The notes beneath the pieces are model-generated. The model was not told the origin of the DNA. It ran no database searches and was given only the letters and a program-made list of their open reading frames with translations. Below, piece by piece: positions 9,077 to 17,361 of a stretch of DNA of 64,000 bases. Source of the DNA: Agrobacterium vitis (GTDB lineage Bacteria; Pseudomonadota; Alphaproteobacteria; Rhizobiales; Rhizobiaceae); contig NZ_CP146242.1 of assembly GCF_037039395.1 (NCBI RefSeq), positions 3,607,001-3,671,000 of the forward strand, given 5' to 3'. Positions within the stretch are counted from its first letter, which is position 1, and the number at the start of each line of letters is the position of its first letter. A program made the position numbers and the translations under genes.

Positions 9077-10507
9077 ATGCAGCAGGCGGAAATCGGACTG
9101 ATCGGCCTTGGCGTTATGGGATCGAACCTGGCGCTCAATATTGCCGAGAAAGGCAACCGCATCGCGGTCTTCAACCGGACACCAGCGCGCACGCATGAAT
9201 TCATCGGCGAGGCAGGCGACCTTGCTGGCAATATCATTGGCTGCGACACAATCGAGGAGTTTGTTGCCGCCATTCGCCCGCCGCGCCCGATCATCATCAT
9301 GATCAAGGCCGGTGACGCTGTCGATCAGCAGATGGAATTGCTCAAACCGCATCTTTCGGCCAATGACATCATGATCGATGCGGGCAATGCCAATTTCCGC
9401 GACACGATCCGCCGTTTCGACAATCTGAAGGATAGCGGCCTGACCTTTATCGGCATGGGCGTTTCCGGTGGTGAGGAAGGTGCCCGTCATGGTCCTTCGA
9501 TCATGGTTGGCGGCCTGGAAGAAAGCTGGAAGCGGGTCGAGAAGGTTCTCACCTCGATTTCCGCCAAGTTCAATGGCGACCCTTGCGTGGCGTGGCTCGG
9601 CACGGATGGCGCTGGCCATTTCGTCAAGACGATCCATAACGGCATCGAATATGCCGATATGCAAATGATCGCCGAAATCTACGGCATTCTGCGCGATGGG
9701 CTTGGCATGTCGGCCAGCGAAATCGGCGATGTGTTCGGCCAATGGAACAAGGGGCGCCTGAATTCCTACCTGATCGAAATCTCCGAAAAGGTGCTGAAGG
9801 CCAAGGACCCGATTACAGGCAATCCGATGGTGGATGTCATCGTCGATGCCGCAGGCCAGAAGGGCACCGGCAAATGGTCGGTGATCGAAGCGCAGAATCT
9901 CGGCGTTGCGGCGACGGGCATCGAGGCTGCCGTGGCGGGACGTGTGCTGTCTTCGCAAAAGCAGGAGCGCGTTGCGGCGGAAGCAATTTTCGGCCTGCCG
10001 AAGCCCACCGAAAAGCCCCATGACGGCATGGCTTTCCTGGCCGATCTCGAAAGCGCGTTGCTGGCGGCAAAAATCGCTGCCTATGCTCAGGGCTTTGCGG
10101 TGATGGCTGCTGCCTCCAAGGAATTCGGCTGGTCGCTGCCGATGCCAACGATTGCGAAAATCTGGCGCGAAGGCTGCATCATCCGCTCGCAATTCCTTGA
10201 TGAGATCACCTCGGCCTTTACCAAGGACCCTGACGTGGCAAACCTGATCGTCACGCCCGCCTTCTCGAAAATGGTCAAGGACAGCGATGCAGCGCTTCGC
10301 CGCGTCGTTTCCTACGCAGCCCTTTCCGGCCTGCCGGTTCCGGCACTCTCCTCGGCGCTGTCCTACTTTGACAGCTACCGTCGCGGTCGCGGCACCGCCA
10401 ATCTCATCCAGGCGCAGCGCGACTTCTTCGGCGCCCATGGCTTTGCGCGGGTGGACGGCAAGGATTATCCGCACGGCCCCTGGGGCAGCGGCGCGGCGAT
10501 CTACTGA
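9077..10507 (+). CDS. gnd: 6-phosphogluconate dehydrogenase, decarboxylating
   Basis: Oxidises 6-phosphogluconate to ribulose 5-phosphate and CO2 in the oxidative pentose phosphate pathway. About 476 residues: an N-terminal Rossmann motif (IGLIGLGVMGSNLALNI), GVSGGEEGARHGPS substrate loop, the catalytic-lysine region HFVKTIHNGIEY, and the C-terminal GGCIIRS-like segment (here EGCIIRSQFL). The ATG at 9077 is preferred over in-frame ATGs at 9059 and 9071, because GGAG sits at the right distance upstream and the protein then starts directly before the Rossmann strand. A terminator follows. Confidence 0.95.
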   Translation: MQQAEIGLIGLGVMGSNLALNIAEKGNRIAVFNRTPARTHEFIGEAGDLAGNIIGCDTIEEFVAAIRPPRPIIIMIKAGDAVDQQMELLKPHLSANDIMIDAGNANFRDTIRRFDNLKDSGLTFIGMGVSGGEEGARHGPSIMVGGLEESWKRVEKVLTSISAKFNGDPCVAWLGTDGAGHFVKTIHNGIEYADMQMIAEIYGILRDGLGMSASEIGDVFGQWNKGRLNSYLIEISEKVLKAKDPITGNPMVDVIVDAAGQKGTGKWSVIEAQNLGVAATGIEAAVAGRVLSSQKQERVAAEAIFGLPKPTEKPHDGMAFLADLESALLAAKIAAYAQGFAVMAAASKEFGWSLPMPTIAKIWREGCIIRSQFLDEITSAFTKDPDVANLIVTPAFSKMVKDSDAALRRVVSYAALSGLPVPALSSALSYFDSYRRGRGTANLIQAQRDFFGAHGFARVDGKDYPHGPWGSGAAIY

Positions 10508-10534
10508 TCCCGGCGGTTTTGCAATAAAAGCAAT

Positions 10535-10566
10535 GCCTCGCTGCTTCACCGCAGCGGGGCTTTTTT
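10535..10566 (+). terminator. Rho-independent terminator of gnd
   Basis: GCCTCGCTGC (10535-10544) pairs with GCAGCGGGGC (10551-10560) with one wobble, over a 6-base loop, followed by six T. Confidence 0.88.
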
Positions 10567-10581
10567 GAGGGCGTTGTTTCG

Positions 10582-11433
10582 ATGAACGATCATCTTGTCA
10601 TTCTGGGCAGCAAAGGCGGCCCGGCGATCCGCCCCGGCGGCCCTAATCCCACATCGATGCTGCTGACACTCGGTGGACGCCGCATTGTCGTCGATTGCGG
10701 CCTTGGCGTGACACGCGGGGTGGTGGAGACGGGCATGTCGTTGAAAGAACTGGATCTTGTATTCATCACTCACCTCCATTCCGATCATGTATTGGAGCTT
10801 GGTGGGCTTCTCCATACGGCTTGGACGACGGGGCTTGCAAAGCCGGTCCTCGTCTATGGGCCGTTGGGCACACAGCAGCTATGGCAGGGGTTTCTCGCCG
10901 CGCTTGACTATGACATCCGCACGCGAATCGAAGATGAGGGCAGGCCTGATCCGGCGGAGTTGATTACCATCATCGAATATGGCGAAGGGCCGATTTTTGT
11001 CGAAAACGGCTTGACGGTGTCGGCATTGCGCGTTGACCATCCACCCGTGACGGAATGCTTTGCCCTGCGGTTTTCCTACGGCGAAAAGACAGTCGTACTG
11101 TCGTCCGATACTGCCTATTTTCCGCCGTTGGCACAGTTTGCGGCCCAGGCCGACATTCTCGTTCATGAGGCCATGTTGCCGGAGGGTGTGGACAACATCG
11201 TTGCCCGAACCGGTAATGGCGCTCGCCTGCGAGAGCATCTCTACGCTTCGCACACGCTTGCCGAAGACGCCGGACGGCTGGCGAATGCTGCGGGTGTGAA
11301 AAAGCTCGTGCTCAATCATCTCATTCCTGCCGATGATCCGGCGTTTGGCGAGGCGGATTGGCGCCGTGCGCTTTCTAACGTCTGGTATGGACCTTTGGTG
11401 ATCGCCCGAGACGGGGTGTGTATCCCGTTCTGA
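10582..11433 (+). CDS. MBL-fold metal-dependent hydrolase (RNase Z-like group)
   Basis: A 283-residue metallo-beta-lactamase-fold protein. The metal-binding HLHSDH motif is at about residues 62-67, preceded by GGRRIVVDCGLG. Later ligands appear in VDHPP, SSDTAYFPP and the C-terminal NHLIPADDP. The order resembles ribonuclease Z/arylsulfatase-type members, but many of these are plain hydrolases. It follows the gnd terminator and has its own start. No signal peptide is seen, so it is probably cytoplasmic; the substrate is unknown. Confidence 0.8.
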   Translation: MNDHLVILGSKGGPAIRPGGPNPTSMLLTLGGRRIVVDCGLGVTRGVVETGMSLKELDLVFITHLHSDHVLELGGLLHTAWTTGLAKPVLVYGPLGTQQLWQGFLAALDYDIRTRIEDEGRPDPAELITIIEYGEGPIFVENGLTVSALRVDHPPVTECFALRFSYGEKTVVLSSDTAYFPPLAQFAAQADILVHEAMLPEGVDNIVARTGNGARLREHLYASHTLAEDAGRLANAAGVKKLVLNHLIPADDPAFGEADWRRALSNVWYGPLVIARDGVCIPF

Positions 11434-11468
11434 TCAACGGCCAAGATTCTTGTTGGCCGCTGAATGGT

Positions 11469-12533
11469 TCAGGACCACGCAGGCTGGCTCATGCTTTGCA
11501 GCAGATGCGGCTCCACGCCGTCGATGCTGGCAATTACGGCCTTTGCAAGTTCGCGTCCGGCCATCAACGCATCCTCATTGGCGGTGATGATTTCAGGACG
11601 TATCCATTTGAGGATCGGCACCGATTGCTTGGAAACGAGATCAACATCCAGGCCCAACCTCTTGTCCGCCGCATCAATCCCGGCGTTGACAGCGATCGCG
11701 GCGCTGCTGGAAGAGCAGATGATGCCGTCTGGAGCCTCTGGTGAGCGCATCAGCGCTTCTATCGCGTTGCGGATCTCCTCGAGCGATCCATCGATATTGA
11801 CGGGCACCGGCACTTCTGCTGCACCGGAGTCACGGATGCCGGCCAAAAAGCCATCGCGGGTATGGCGGTAATAGGTCAACTTGTCGGTCGGCGGCAGCAG
11901 GGCGATCCGCCTGCGGCCACGTTTGGCCAAGCGCTCCACGGCCTGGCTGGCGAAGGCCTCATTGTCGAAATCGTGAAACGGATGGATCAGACCGGATGCC
12001 GTGCGGCCATGGGCGGCGAACGGCATGCCACGCTCTGTCAGCAGCTTGATGCGGGCATCGTCGGGTTCGGTGCGTGAAATAATCACCCCATCCGCCGAAC
12101 CGGTATCGAGAATATAGCGAACCGGCTGCATCGGGTCCTTGCTATGGGAATGCGGCGTGACAACGATATGGTAAGGCGTGCCCGACAAGACCTCGGAAAT
12201 GCCGAAAACCATCTGGCTGCTGAAACCCATGATTTCCTCATCGATGCTGAGCACCAGGGCGATCACATTGGTCTTGCCGGTACGCAGACGCACCCCCGCA
12301 CGGTTGGGCTGATAGCCCAATTGCCGCGCCACCATCCGCACCCGCTCCTTGGTATCGGCACCGATATCCGGCGCATCCTTCAAGGCGCGCGATACCGTGG
12401 TAATGCCGAGCCCGGTCAGAAAGGCGATGGTCTTGAGGGTAGGGCGTTCGCCCTTACCTTCATGTGCCGCCCTTGCATGTGAGGCTTCGGTATGTGGGGC
12501 CTTTATCGGGCCAGGTCTTCGCTCATCATTCAT
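11469..12533 (-). CDS. LacI family transcriptional regulator of the adjacent sugar locus
   Basis: About 354 residues from the ATG at 12533; the upstream extension looks non-coding. A LacI-type helix-turn-helix (LKTIAFLTGLGITTVSRALK) is followed by the hinge region and a type-1 periplasmic-binding-like effector domain (NVIALVLSIDEEIMGFSS, ADGVIISRTEPDD, DGIICSSSSAAIAV). It lies divergent from the ABC importer operon starting at 12952, so it very likely represses that operon until the imported sugar or a derivative is bound. The inducer is not determined. Confidence 0.9.
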   Translation of the reverse strand: MNDERRPGPIKAPHTEASHARAAHEGKGERPTLKTIAFLTGLGITTVSRALKDAPDIGADTKERVRMVARQLGYQPNRAGVRLRTGKTNVIALVLSIDEEIMGFSSQMVFGISEVLSGTPYHIVVTPHSHSKDPMQPVRYILDTGSADGVIISRTEPDDARIKLLTERGMPFAAHGRTASGLIHPFHDFDNEAFASQAVERLAKRGRRRIALLPPTDKLTYYRHTRDGFLAGIRDSGAAEVPVPVNIDGSLEEIRNAIEALMRSPEAPDGIICSSSSAAIAVNAGIDAADKRLGLDVDLVSKQSVPILKWIRPEIITANEDALMAGRELAKAVIASIDGVEPHLLQSMSQPAWS

Positions 12534-12951
12534 GAAATGTCCGCCAGTAAAGTCTATTCCTACACTCCGATACTCAGTTTCGGCAAGGAGGCCTGTGACG
12601 GGAACTGTCACCGGATAAAAGTTCAATGCGTTCTAAATTCTGAAACGATACAGTAAAAATGTCGAGAGCTAATTCGGGAGATTTTCTCGGACAAATTACA
12701 ATCAATGCAGGCATTGCGCCACCTCAGCCCATTTCGCATTTGCGAAGAAAAATCTATTTACTGATTAAAAACAGCCAATAATGGCAGTTTGCAGCGCGAT
12801 AAATTCTGATTTTCAGGATGTTTTTCCGATTTATGGTGGGCACAATTTCAGACGTAAAAAAACTGAATAAAAAAATTCTAATTCCCGGTTGCGTCCTTAA
12901 GAAGATTGACTTAGGTTTTTCCGGCAACGTTTCAGTGAGGGAGGAGACTCA
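12534..12951. promoter_or_regulatory. Divergent control region between lacI-type gene and sugar importer operon
   Basis: This 418-bp AT-rich region carries the promoters for both directions. The best dyad is TTCGCA-TT-TGCGAA at 12733-12746, with perfect 6-bp arms, a candidate operator for the LacI-type regulator. It lacks the central CG of classical LacI operators. No confident -35/-10 pair was assigned. A strong ribosome site (GGGAGGAG) lies just before the 12952 ATG. Confidence 0.5.
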
Positions 12952-14187
12952 ATGATAATTCGGTGCATTGCGGCTGCATTGGCAGCCACTGTGGCCCTGC
13001 CGCTCGGCATGGCCAGCGCGACCGATCTGGAAGTGACCCATTGGTGGACTTCGGGGGGAGAGGCGGCTGCGGTCAAGGAGCTGGCAAAGGCTTTTGACGC
13101 GACCGGCAACAAATGGATCGACGGCGCTATCGCCGGATCGGGCGGCACCGCCCGGCCAATCATGATCAGCCGCATCACCGGTGGTGATCCGATGGGGGCG
13201 ACCCAGTTCAACCATGGGCGCCAGGCGCAAGAACTGGTGGAAGCCGGTTTGATGCGTGATCTGACCGATCTTGCCACCAAGGAAAAGTGGAAAGAGGTCA
13301 TCAAGCCAGCCAGCCTGCTCGACGGCTGCACTATTGACGGCAAGATCTATTGTGCTCCGGTCAACATTCATTCCTGGCAATGGCTCTGGTTGTCCAATGC
13401 CGCCTTCAAGAAGGCCGGTGTCGAGACCCCGAAGAACTGGAATGAGTTTGTTGCCGCAGCGCCTGCCCTGCAAAAGGCAGGCATTCAGCCATTGGCACTG
13501 GGCGGCCAGCCCTGGCAGGCCAGCGGGTTGTTCGATACGCTGCTGATTTCGCTCGGCGGGAAAGATCTTTATCTCAAGGTCTACCAGGACAAGGACGAAG
13601 CGACGATCACCGGTCCTGAATTCGCGGCCATTTTCAAGGCGGCGGACGATGCCCGTAAGATGTCGAAGGGCAGCAATGTTCAGGATTGGAACCAGGCCAC
13701 CAATATGGTGATCACCGGTAAGGCCGGTGGCCAGATCATGGGCGATTGGGCGCAGGGTGAATTCCAGCTGGCCGGACAGGTGGCGGGCAAGGATTATAGC
13801 TGCCTGCCGGGTCTCGGCCTCAACGGTTATCTGACGGCGGGCGGCGATGCCTTCTATTTCCCGCTGCTGAAGGACAAGGATAAGTCCAAGGCGCAGGAAG
13901 TTCTGGCCTCGACCATTGTCGACCCGAAAACCCAGGTGGCCTTCAACCTGAAGAAAGGCTCGCTGCCAATCCGCGGCGATGTCGATCTGGGAACGGCCAA
14001 TGACTGCATGAAGAAGGGGTTGGAAATTCTTGCCAAGGGCAATGTCCTGGCCAGCACCGACCAGCTTTTGTCCGCCGATACGCAAAAGCAGAAGGAGGAC
14101 CTGTTCTCCGAATTCTTTGCCAATCCATCGATGACACCTGAGGCCGCACAGAAGCGCTTAGCCGATATCATCAGCGACGCGGATTGA
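12952..14187 (+). CDS. ABC sugar transporter, periplasmic substrate-binding protein (CUT1)
   Basis: A 411-residue extracellular solute-binding protein of family 1. A signal peptide (CIAAALAATVALPLGMASA) precedes a mature N-terminus with EVTHWWTSGGEAAAVKEL. Segments GDPMGATQFNHG, YCAPVNIHSWQWLW and IMGDWAQGEF are typical of oligosaccharide-binding members. It captures the sugar in the periplasm for the two permeases downstream. First gene of the operon; a stable hairpin follows the stop. The specificity is inferred only from the co-transcribed glycosidases (beta-mannosides and/or xylosides). Confidence 0.9.
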   Translation: MIIRCIAAALAATVALPLGMASATDLEVTHWWTSGGEAAAVKELAKAFDATGNKWIDGAIAGSGGTARPIMISRITGGDPMGATQFNHGRQAQELVEAGLMRDLTDLATKEKWKEVIKPASLLDGCTIDGKIYCAPVNIHSWQWLWLSNAAFKKAGVETPKNWNEFVAAAPALQKAGIQPLALGGQPWQASGLFDTLLISLGGKDLYLKVYQDKDEATITGPEFAAIFKAADDARKMSKGSNVQDWNQATNMVITGKAGGQIMGDWAQGEFQLAGQVAGKDYSCLPGLGLNGYLTAGGDAFYFPLLKDKDKSKAQEVLASTIVDPKTQVAFNLKKGSLPIRGDVDLGTANDCMKKGLEILAKGNVLASTDQLLSADTQKQKEDLFSEFFANPSMTPEAAQKRLADIISDAD

Positions 14188-14268
14188 GCCTGCCGGATCT
14201 GGTTGTTTTACGCATTCCCCCGCAAGGCAACGTTTCACTTGCGGGACATGCGCTTCAACATCGTCCAG

Positions 14269-14299
14269 AGCCATGGCGGCGTGTTGCTTCGCCATGGCT
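14269..14299 (+). repeat. Stable hairpin between binding-protein and permease genes
   Basis: Perfect 10-bp arms (AGCCATGGCG 14269-14278; CGCCATGGCT 14290-14299) with an 11-base loop and no T-run. Such 3' hairpins often protect the binding-protein mRNA and let it be made in excess over the permeases. That role is inferred. Confidence 0.6.
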
Positions 14300-14380
14300 T
14301 CCGGTTCCGCTCAAGGCCTCCACCGGCTGGATTTTTCCCGGCATCGGAGAGGATGGCTGTGAACAGAGGAGGGTACTCTG

Positions 14381-15283
14381 ATGATGGCCACTGGCCAAAA
14401 TAAAAGACCGGTTCGGTTGTTTCGCAATCTGAACGCCAAGATTGCCTCTATTCCCATGATCCTGGTTGCTGTCGTTATTTTTCTCGGCGGCAGCATCTGG
14501 ACCGTGGTTTATTCCTTTACCAATTCCAAGCTTCTGCCCAGGCTGAATTTTGTCGGTCTCGATCAATATGAGCGGCTCTGGGGTTCGGCGCGCTGGCTGA
14601 TCTCGATCCAGAATCTTGCCGTCTACGGCTTTTTCTCGCTGATTTTCAGCTTGGTGATCGGCTTTCTGCTGGCAGCGCTGATGGATCAGAAAATCCGTTT
14701 CGAAAACCTGTTTCGCACGATCTTCCTCTACCCTTTCGCGCTGTCCTTCATCGTCACCGGTCTTGTCTGGCAATGGGTGCTGAACCCGGAATTCGGCATT
14801 CAGTCGGTGGTGCGCAGCATGGGCTTTACCAGCTTCACCTTCGATCCGCTCTATAATCCGCAACTGGTGATCTACGGCATTCTGATCGCGGGCCTTTGGC
14901 AAGGTACCGGCCTGGTGATGTGCCTGATGCTGGCTGGCCTGCGTGGTATCGATGAAGACATCTGGAAGGCCTCGCGGGTCGATGGCATCCCGACCTGGAA
15001 AACCTATCTGCTGATCATCATTCCAATGATGCGACCGGTGTTCATCACCACGCTTGTCATTATCACCAGCGGCATCGTCAAGGTCTATGACCTGGTGGTG
15101 GCGCAAACCAGCGGCGGCCCCGGCATCGCGTCGGAAGTGCCTGCCAAATATGTTTATGACTATATGTTCCAGGCGCAGAACCTGGGGCAGGGCTTTGCCG
15201 CTTCGACGATGATGTTGGTGACCGTCGCCATTATCATCATTCCCTGGGCCTATCTGGAATTTGGAGGGCGCAAACGTGGCTGA
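14381..15283 (+). CDS. ABC sugar transporter permease, MalF/UgpA type
   Basis: A 300-residue inner-membrane permease with six predicted spans. It carries the cytoplasmic EAA loop (WKASRVDGIPTWKTYLLIIIP) that contacts the ATPase. FRTIFLYPFALSFIVTGLVW is the usual third-span region of the MalF group. AGGAGGG precedes the ATG. It overlaps the next permease by 8 bases and forms the membrane heterodimer with it. Confidence 0.9.
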   Translation: MMATGQNKRPVRLFRNLNAKIASIPMILVAVVIFLGGSIWTVVYSFTNSKLLPRLNFVGLDQYERLWGSARWLISIQNLAVYGFFSLIFSLVIGFLLAALMDQKIRFENLFRTIFLYPFALSFIVTGLVWQWVLNPEFGIQSVVRSMGFTSFTFDPLYNPQLVIYGILIAGLWQGTGLVMCLMLAGLRGIDEDIWKASRVDGIPTWKTYLLIIIPMMRPVFITTLVIITSGIVKVYDLVVAQTSGGPGIASEVPAKYVYDYMFQAQNLGQGFAASTMMLVTVAIIIIPWAYLEFGGRKRG

Positions 15284-16220
15284 CCATTCCGCTCTCAACA
15301 CGCAGGCTTCAGCTGTGCTTCCTGTGGCGTCTCGCCTTGGCGAAGGTCCTATGGGCCGCAAACCGAAGCCTATCCTGTCACGCCGCAATATCATGCTCTA
15401 CGGCATCCTGTTCGTGGCCGCCGCCTATTACCTGCTGCCGCTGTACGTGATGGTTGTCACCTCGCTGAAGGGCATGCCGGAAATCCGGATGGGCAATATC
15501 TTCTCGCCGCCAATGGAAATCACCTTCGAGCCCTGGGTGAAAGCCTGGAGCCAGGCCTGTACCGGGCTGAATTGCGACGGCCTGTCTCGCGGTTTCTGGA
15601 ATTCGGTGCGCATCATGGTACCCTCGACCGTGGTGTCGATCGCCATTGCCTCCGTCAGCGGGTATGCGCTGGCCAATTGGCGCTTCAAGGGTGCGGAACT
15701 GTTCTTCTCCATCCTGGTGATCGGCGCGTTCATTCCCTATCAGGTGATGATCTATCCAATCGTCATCGTGCTGCGGGAAATTGGCATCTATGGCAGCCTC
15801 ACAGGCCTGATCATCGTCCATACGATTTTCGGCATGCCGATCCTGACGCTGCTGTTTCGCAATTACTTCGCCTCGCTGCCGGAGGAATTGTTCAAGGCAG
15901 CCCGGATCGATGGAGCAGGGTTCTGGCAGATATATCTGCGGATCATGCTACCAATGTCGCTGCCGATCTTCGTGGTGGCGATGATCCTTCAGGTCACCGG
16001 CATCTGGAACGACTTCCTGTTCGGCGTCGTCTTCACCCGCCCGGAATATTACCCGATGACGGTGCAGCTCAACAACATCGTCAATTCGGTTCAGGGCGTG
16101 AAGGAATACAACGTCAACATGGCCGCAACGATTTTAACCGGCGCTGTGCCGCTGATTATCTATTTTGTCTCCGGACGCCTGTTCGTGCGTGGCATCGCCG
16201 CGGGCGCCGTGAAGGGATAA
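15276..16220 (+). CDS. ABC sugar transporter permease, MalG/UgpE type
   Basis: A permease of about 314 residues with an N-terminal span (YGILFVAAAYYLLPLYVMVV) and the EAA loop (LFKAARIDGAGFWQIYLRI). The probable start is GTG 15276, which has GGAGGG 7 bases upstream and overlaps the end of the first permease; a TTG at 15261 is also in frame but has no ribosome site. The stop codon overlaps the start of the ATPase gene (TAATG). Confidence 0.88.
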   Translation: MADHSALNTQASAVLPVASRLGEGPMGRKPKPILSRRNIMLYGILFVAAAYYLLPLYVMVVTSLKGMPEIRMGNIFSPPMEITFEPWVKAWSQACTGLNCDGLSRGFWNSVRIMVPSTVVSIAIASVSGYALANWRFKGAELFFSILVIGAFIPYQVMIYPIVIVLREIGIYGSLTGLIIVHTIFGMPILTLLFRNYFASLPEELFKAARIDGAGFWQIYLRIMLPMSLPIFVVAMILQVTGIWNDFLFGVVFTRPEYYPMTVQLNNIVNSVQGVKEYNVNMAATILTGAVPLIIYFVSGRLFVRGIAAGAVKG

Positions 16221-17317
16221 TGCCGATGAACACAAGTGTTTCCATACGCGATCTCTCGCTTAATTTTGGCGCCGTCACGGTGCTGAAGGATCTCAATCTC
16301 GACATTGCCGATGGCGAGTTTCTGGTGCTGCTCGGCTCTTCGGGCTGCGGCAAGTCCACGCTGCTCAACTGCATTGCCGGGCTTCTCGATGTCTCGGAAG
16401 GGCAGATCTTCATCAAGGACAAGAACGTCACATGGGAAGAACCCAAGGATCGCGGCATCGGCATGGTGTTCCAGTCCTATGCGCTGTATCCGCAGATGAC
16501 CGTGGAGAAAAACCTGTCCTTCGGCTTGCAGGTGGCAAAAATGCCAAAGACCGAGATCGACAAGCGGGTGGCGCGCGCCGCAGAGATCCTGCAAATCGGT
16601 CCGCTGTTGAAGCGCAAGCCAGCCGAGCTTTCCGGTGGTCAGCGCCAGCGCGTGGCCATCGGTCGGGCTTTGGTGCGCGATGTCGATGTCTTCCTGTTTG
16701 ACGAACCGCTGTCCAATCTCGATGCCAAGCTGCGCGCCGAATTGCGCGTTGAGATCAAGCGGCTGCATCAATCGCTGAAAAACACGATGATCTACGTCAC
16801 CCATGACCAGATCGAGGCGCTGACGCTGGCCGACCGGATCGCCATCATGAAAAGCGGCGTCATCCAGCAGCTTGACGATCCGATGACCATCTATAACCGG
16901 CCAAAAAACCTGTTCGTGGCTGGCTTTATCGGCTCGCCGTCGATGAATTTCTTCAAGGGTGAGCTGCGCGAAAAGAATGGCGCTGTGGTGTTTCATTCCG
17001 GCGGCGTCGATTTCGGCCTGACCGGCTATCAGGCCGATACCACGCTCATGCCCGGACGAAAGGTCGTGCTGGGCGCTCGTCCCGAACATATCGCCGTGGA
17101 CGGCGATATCGGTCCGGGTGAAGAAGCCCATCCGGCGATCGTCGACATCGAGGAGCCTATGGGGGCAGACAATCTCCTCTGGCTGAAGCTGGCGGGCCAG
17201 GTGCTGTCGGTACGCATTGCCGGTACGCGCCGCTACCGACCGGGCAGCGAGGTCAAGCTCGCATTCGACATGTCCGTCGCCTCGATTTTCGACGCCGAGA
17301 CCGAGATGCGTCTCTGA
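16220..17317 (+). CDS. ABC sugar transporter ATP-binding protein (MalK/UgpC type)
   Basis: About 365 residues. Walker A GSSGCGKST, Q-loop FQSYALYP, signature LSGGQRQR, Walker B DVFLFDEPLSNLD and the H-loop YVTHD are all intact. A C-terminal TOBE/OB regulatory domain starts around residue 235 (FIGSPSMNFFKG), as in MalK-like ATPases that serve CUT1 importers. The open frame extends far upstream across the permease gene, but the ATG at 16220, overlapping the permease stop, gives the normal family start. Confidence 0.92.
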   Translation: MPMNTSVSIRDLSLNFGAVTVLKDLNLDIADGEFLVLLGSSGCGKSTLLNCIAGLLDVSEGQIFIKDKNVTWEEPKDRGIGMVFQSYALYPQMTVEKNLSFGLQVAKMPKTEIDKRVARAAEILQIGPLLKRKPAELSGGQRQRVAIGRALVRDVDVFLFDEPLSNLDAKLRAELRVEIKRLHQSLKNTMIYVTHDQIEALTLADRIAIMKSGVIQQLDDPMTIYNRPKNLFVAGFIGSPSMNFFKGELREKNGAVVFHSGGVDFGLTGYQADTTLMPGRKVVLGARPEHIAVDGDIGPGEEAHPAIVDIEEPMGADNLLWLKLAGQVLSVRIAGTRRYRPGSEVKLAFDMSVASIFDAETEMRL

Positions 17318-17330
17318 CACCCCATCCTGA

Positions 17331-17358
17331 GGAGCGGTTCAACCGCTCCGCAATTTTT
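17331..17358 (+). terminator. Hairpin with T-run between importer and glycosidase genes
   Basis: GGAGCGG (17331-17337) pairs with CCGCTCC (17343-17349), followed by GCA and five T. It could partly stop transcription and lower expression of the downstream catabolic genes relative to the importer. Confidence 0.5.
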
Positions 17359-17361
17359 GAG

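Noticed and set aside
8804..10549. Long open frame antisense to gnd (about 580 residues)
   Set aside because: It mirrors a clearly recognisable gnd gene, has no family features, and arises from GC-rich codon bias.
12949..14085. Open frame antisense to the sugar-binding protein gene
   Set aside because: A reverse-strand shadow of a real gene with signal peptide and family motifs.
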